16,706 bases of DNA from DATJBC01 sp035515515 (GTDB lineage: Bacteria > Actinomycetota > Acidimicrobiia > Acidimicrobiales > UBA8190), in contig DATJBC010000253.1 of the NCBI GenBank assembly GCA_035515515.1, forward strand, positions 1 to 16,706, read 5' to 3'. The notes under the pieces were generated by a model. It was not told where the DNA came from and ran no database searches. It saw only the letters and a list, made by a program, of their open reading frames with translations. Of this stretch, positions 13,864 through 16,706 are shown piece by piece. Positions within the stretch are counted from its first letter, which is position 1, and every line of letters starts with the position of its first letter. The translations under genes were made by a program, and so were the position numbers.

Positions 13864-13990
13864 GGACCCGTCCACGCGCACCCGACGGGCGCACGTCGTA
13901 CGGAGCGCCAATCGTACCGCCACCGGCGGCGGGGGAGCTGCGGTGCGGTGGATGGCTCCGGCAGCGGATGCCGCCCAGGCTGCCTCCGCG

Positions 13991-14623
13991 TCAGATGGCC
14001 TGTGCGAGGACGAAGCTGTGCGACCCGTGCCCCATCGGGTCGATGACCTCCCAGCGCAGCTCGGGGCGGAGGCCGGCGTCCTCCATGAGGGCCAGCGTGG
14101 ACGGCGCGTCGAAGTGGCTCCAGTACATCGGGGTCCCCAGCCAGCTGTTGGTGTCGTGGTCCTGGGGGTTGTCCCCGGACCCCAAACAGACGAGGGCCCA
14201 TCCACCGGTGCGCAGCACGCGACGGAACTCCGACAGCAGCGCGCCGTGGTCCTCGCGCGGGACGTGGATCACGGCGTAGTAGCTCACGAGCCCGTCGAAG
14301 CGTCCGCCCGCCAGCGGCAGCGCCGCCATGTCACCCTCGGCCGCGCTGAGCTCGGGGACGTGGTCCCGCGCCAGCAAGAGTTGCCGGTGGGAGATGTCGA
14401 CTCCCGCCACTCGGTGCCCGCACGCCGTCAACCGGCGGGCGACGGGTACGCCCGCGCCGCACCCGGCATCGAGCACGCGCGCCGCGGGCGCCAGCCGCTC
14501 CTCCAGGTGGTCGAGGAGCGCGAGGTCCGCTCCGTCGACAGGGCGGGCCTCGTGGTAGCGCGCAGCCGCCTCGTCGTAGCCGCGTCGCACGAGCTCGCGC
14601 CGGGTGTCGCGCAGCGGGCTCAC
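13991..14623 (-). CDS. Class I SAM-dependent methyltransferase
   Basis: A 210-residue methyltransferase with motif I VLDAGCGAGVPVARRL at about residues 53-68, then VAGVDIS (Asp after the second strand), EGDMAALPLAGGRFDGLVSYYAVIHVPRED and the LRTGGWALVCLGSGDNP strand. The subfamily (DHDTNSWLGTPMYWSHFD, then a C-terminal strand HSFVLAQ) acts on small molecules in the cytoplasm, acceptor unknown. The frame is open far upstream, but that part is Arg/Pro-rich low-quality sequence overlapping the end of tadA. The GTG at 14623 before SPLRDTRRELVRRGYDEAAARYHEA is therefore chosen, although no clear ribosome binding site precedes it. It follows tadA by 79 bases on the same strand and could be co-transcribed. 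It is the first chromosomal gene after the element's right end. Confidence 0.85.
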   Translation of the reverse strand: MSPLRDTRRELVRRGYDEAAARYHEARPVDGADLALLDHLEERLAPAARVLDAGCGAGVPVARRLTACGHRVAGVDISHRQLLLARDHVPELSAAEGDMAALPLAGGRFDGLVSYYAVIHVPREDHGALLSEFRRVLRTGGWALVCLGSGDNPQDHDTNSWLGTPMYWSHFDAPSTLALMEDAGLRPELRWEVIDPMGHGSHSFVLAQAI

Positions 14624-14702
14624 AGGGACGAGCGCCCCGCCGGCCTGACCATGACCCCGTCGCCCCGGGCGCGGGCGTGTGTCGGCCGGCGCACGCGCCC
14701 GC

Positions 14703-15173
14703 TCACGGCCGGCGCGCCGCGAAGAACGACGACAGCAGCGCCGCACTCTCCTCGGCCAGGACGCCGCCCGTCACGGGGAGCTCGTGGTTGAGGCGGGGGT
14801 CGGCACACAGGTTGTAGAGCGACCCGCACGCCCCGGCCTTGGGGTCGGGGGCGCCGAACACGAGCCGGCCCACGCGCGCCGCCACCAGGGCGCCGGCGCA
14901 CATGGCACAGGGCTCCAGGGTGACGGCCACCGTGACCTGCTCCAGTCGCCACGAGCCCAGGGCGGCCGCCGCGTCCTGGACGACGAGCAGCTCGGCGTGG
15001 GCGGTGGGGTCACGGCGCAGCTCCCGCTCGTTGTGGCGGCGGGCCACCACGCGCCCTGCCAAGAGCGCCACCGCACCCACCGGGACGTCACCGTGGTCCA
15101 GCGCGCCGGCCGCCTCCTCCAGCGCGGCGCGCATGGCGGGCGCATCGTCGTGGCGGGGCGCGTCGAGCGGCAC
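14703..15173 (-). CDS. tadA: tRNA-specific adenosine-34 deaminase TadA
   Basis: A 156-residue zinc-dependent deaminase of the cytidine-deaminase fold, which converts A34 to inosine in the anticodon of tRNA-Arg(ACG). The zinc and catalytic residues are all visible: His59 and Glu61 in HAE, Cys89 and Cys92 in EPCAMCAGAL. The strand DVPVGAVALLAGRVVARRHN precedes them. The C-terminal FGAPDPKAGACGSLYNLCADPRLNHELPVTGGVLAEESAALLSSFF is the hallmark of TadA rather than of guanine or cytosine deaminases. The frame continues upstream through tRNA-Ser, so the start must lie after 15237; GTG 15173 gives the usual family length, with ATG at 15134 as an alternative. The gene order tadA, tRNA-Ser, SRP RNA, dnaX fits what is common in actinobacteria. 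Confidence 0.92.
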   Translation of the reverse strand: MPLDAPRHDDAPAMRAALEEAAGALDHGDVPVGAVALLAGRVVARRHNERELRRDPTAHAELLVVQDAAAALGSWRLEQVTVAVTLEPCAMCAGALVAARVGRLVFGAPDPKAGACGSLYNLCADPRLNHELPVTGGVLAEESAALLSSFFAARRP

Positions 15174-15236
15174 GGACAAGACGGTAGGGCAGGCGGCGGG
15201 CGGGCGGGGCTCCCGGCCCACCGCCTGCCCGCACGG

Positions 15237-15321
15237 CGGAGGAGGTGGGATTTGAACCCACGGTGGGTCTCCCCACACACGATTTCCAGTCGTGCCGATT
15301 CGGCCGCTCTCGCACTCCTCC
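15237..15321 (-). tRNA. tRNA-Ser (anticodon GGA)
   Basis: An 85-base class II tRNA on the minus strand. The acceptor stem GGAGGAG pairs with CTCCTCC and the discriminator is G. The anticodon stem CACGA/TCGTG has loop CTGGAAA, giving anticodon GGA (reads UCC and UCU). The long variable arm is GTGGG/CCCAC with loop GAGA, and the T loop is TTCAAAT. CCA is not encoded. It shares acceptor and T arms with tRNA-Ser(CGA) at 11248, as isoacceptors do. It lies 63 bases upstream of tadA on the same strand. Confidence 0.95.
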
Positions 15322-15374
15322 GGGGGCTGCCGGCCTGCAGCAGGGGGGAGGCTATCGTCTGCCACGCGTTGTCC

Positions 15375-15500
15375 GGTGCCCCGTGCGGCGGCCGGGTCCT
15401 GCGCAACGGTCGCCCGTGAACCGAGTCAGGGCCGGAAGGCAGCAGCTCTCAGCGGGTCCGGTCGTGTGCCGTAGCAAACCTGGCCGTCGCACCGGGCACC
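15375..15500 (+). ncRNA. ffs: Signal recognition particle RNA (small bacterial type, 4.5S-like)
   Basis: The core GTCAGGGCCGGAAGGCAGCA (from 15425) is the conserved Ffh-binding hairpin with its GGAA tetraloop and asymmetric loop. The flanks form a long helix: GGTGCCC then GTGCGGCGGCCGGGT (15375-15397) pairs with ACCTGGCCGTCGCAC then GGGCACC (15478-15500), with only a C/G-position mismatch and G-U wobbles. This closes the typical rod. The RNA binds Ffh to target nascent membrane and secreted proteins. Its place just before dnaX is a classic bacterial gene order. The ends are estimated from the helix and could be a few bases off; pairing can extend to 15372 and 15503. Confidence 0.88.
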
Positions 15501-15553
15501 GGACGCCCTCCGGGCCGGATGGGGCCGTCGGTGCCCCCCGATAGGCTGCGGCG

Positions 15554-16706
15554 GTGGCCGACACGGGAGACGCCGACCTCGCGTACCAGTCCCTGTACCG
15601 ACGCTTCCGTCCGCAGCGCTTCAGCGAGGTCCTGGGCCAGGAGCACGTCAGCCTGGCGTTGCGCAACGCGGTGCGCGACGCTCGGGTCGGTCACGCGTAC
15701 CTCTTCAGCGGGCCGCGCGGCACGGGCAAGACGTCCACGGCGCGCATCCTGGCCAAGGCGCTCAATTGCGCGGCCGTCGAGGACGGCGAGCCGTGCGGGC
15801 GCTGTGACTCGTGCGTCGAGATCGCCCGGGGCTCCTCCCTGGACGTCCACGAGCTCGACGCCGCCTCCAACAACGGTGTGGACGCCATGCGCGACCTGGT
15901 GGCCCACGCCGCGCTGGGCACGCCGGGCCGGTGGAAGGTGTACATCGTCGACGAGGTGCACATGCTGTCGACGGCGGCCTCCAACGCGCTGCTGAAGACG
16001 CTCGAGGAGCCTCCCGGCCACGTCGTGTTCGTGCTCGCCACCACCGACGCCCAGAAGGTCCTGCCCACCATCAGGAGCCGCACCCAGCACTTCGAGTTCC
16101 GCCTGCTCGGGCCCGAGACGCTGGCCGCCCTCCTCTCGCAGGTGCGCGAGGCCAGTGGCCTGGCCCTCTCCGACGACGCCCTCGAGGCGGCCGTGCGCCG
16201 GGGCCGGGGGTCGGCGCGCGACGCCCTCTCCGCCCTCGACCAGCTGTCGGCGGGCGGGGTCCTGGACGACGACATCGCCGTGCTGGCCGAGCTGGCCGAC
16301 GCCCTGGCCGGCCGCGACGCGGGCCGGGCGCTGGTGGCCGTGGCCCAGGCCACCGAGGCGGGCCGCGACCCCCAGCGCCTGGCCGCCGATCTGGCCGAGT
16401 ACCTGCGCCAGGGGTTCCTGGCGGTGGTGGCCGGGCATCTGGTGTCCCTGACGGGGTCCGAGCGCGCCCGCATCGAGGACACCGCCCGGGTCATGGGGCT
16501 CCCCGCCCTGGTGCGGGCGCTCGAGGAGCTGGGGCGCGCCCAGGTCGACATGCGCGACGTGCCCGACGCCCGGGTGCATCTCGAGGTGACCCTGATCAAG
16601 CTGACCCACCCCCAGGCGGACGACTCGCTCACCGCCCTGTTGGAGCGCGTCGAGCGCCTCGAGCGCGCCGTGGCCGAGGGCCAGGGCCCGGTGGGGCTGG
16701 CGGTGC
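15554..16706 (+). CDS. dnaX: DNA polymerase III subunit gamma/tau, N-terminal part (runs off the window)
   Basis: The first 384 codons of dnaX, the motor of the clamp loader that places the beta clamp on DNA. The family-typical YQSLYRRFRPQRFSEVLGQEHV is at residues 11-32, and Walker A GPRGTGKTS at 53-61. The four zinc-binding Cys are at 72, 81, 84 and 87 (NC, PCGRCDSC). Walker B reads VDEVHML at 132-138, followed by SNALLKTLEEPP and the sensor/arginine-finger region TDAQKVLPTIRSR. The AAA+ lid and the collar domain follow (VHLEVTLIKLTHP, then a Glu/Arg-rich helix that starts the linker). The GTG at 15554 is the only start close to the conserved N-terminus. The gene is open to the last base, so the tau C-terminal part lies outside. 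Confidence 0.96.
   Translation, partial: MADTGDADLAYQSLYRRFRPQRFSEVLGQEHVSLALRNAVRDARVGHAYLFSGPRGTGKTSTARILAKALNCAAVEDGEPCGRCDSCVEIARGSSLDVHELDAASNNGVDAMRDLVAHAALGTPGRWKVYIVDEVHMLSTAASNALLKTLEEPPGHVVFVLATTDAQKVLPTIRSRTQHFEFRLLGPETLAALLSQVREASGLALSDDALEAAVRRGRGSARDALSALDQLSAGGVLDDDIAVLAELADALAGRDAGRALVAVAQATEAGRDPQRLAADLAEYLRQGFLAVVAGHLVSLTGSERARIEDTARVMGLPALVRALEELGRAQVDMRDVPDARVHLEVTLIKLTHPQADDSLTALLERVERLERAVAEGQGPVGLAV

Noticed and set aside
15174..15365. Upstream extension of TadA through the tRNA-Ser gene
   Set aside because: The extra residues are the translation of the tRNA; family length fits the GTG at 15173.

Overview
The window is very GC-rich (about 75% in most genes by hand count of sample lines), with many GTG starts and strong G/C at third codon positions. 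It carries lipoprotein signal peptides and ends in the order tadA, tRNA-Ser, SRP RNA, dnaX. This points to a high-GC actinobacterium. An Acidimicrobiia-like or mycobacterium-like soil or water lineage fits, but the sequence alone does not prove it.

Left part (1-6526): the 3' portion of a phospholipase C/acid phosphatase-type phosphoesterase with an apparent frameshift near base 57, followed by a crotonase-fold enoyl-CoA hydratase/isomerase. Convergent to these is a secreted PHB-depolymerase/feruloyl-esterase-type lipoprotein. Next come a lipoprotein with an IPT/TIG domain, a GntR/UTRA regulator divergent from a SAM-dependent methyltransferase (sharing a promoter region with an 11-bp-spaced direct repeat), and a VOC-fold protein.

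Middle part (6597-11171): a tightly packed operon, SDR oxidoreductase > sulfotransferase > alkyl-sulfatase-like metallo-beta-lactamase-fold protein. Its junctions are 4-base overlaps (ATGA, GTGA). A cytochrome P450 of clearly lower GC converges on it. Together these genes look like catabolism or modification of a lipid, steroid or other hydrophobic alcohol: oxidation, sulfation and sulfate-ester handling. The substrate is not visible.

Mobile region (11296-13863): tRNA-Ser(CGA) is followed, on its 5' side, by about 2.5 kb of much lower GC DNA. It begins with the N-terminal part of a tyrosine integrase and ends with a 39-bp near-perfect direct copy (38/39) of the tRNA segment from anticodon loop to 5' end. 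I read this as a decayed integrative element inserted at the anticodon loop, which replaced the 5' half of the tRNA gene. It carries a two-helix membrane protein, a single-pass exported protein and a small cytosolic protein, all unrecognised.

Right part (13991-16706): a methyltransferase and tadA (tRNA adenosine deaminase) on the minus strand, tRNA-Ser(GGA), the SRP RNA, and the start of dnaX (DNA polymerase III gamma/tau), which runs off the window. This is housekeeping DNA.
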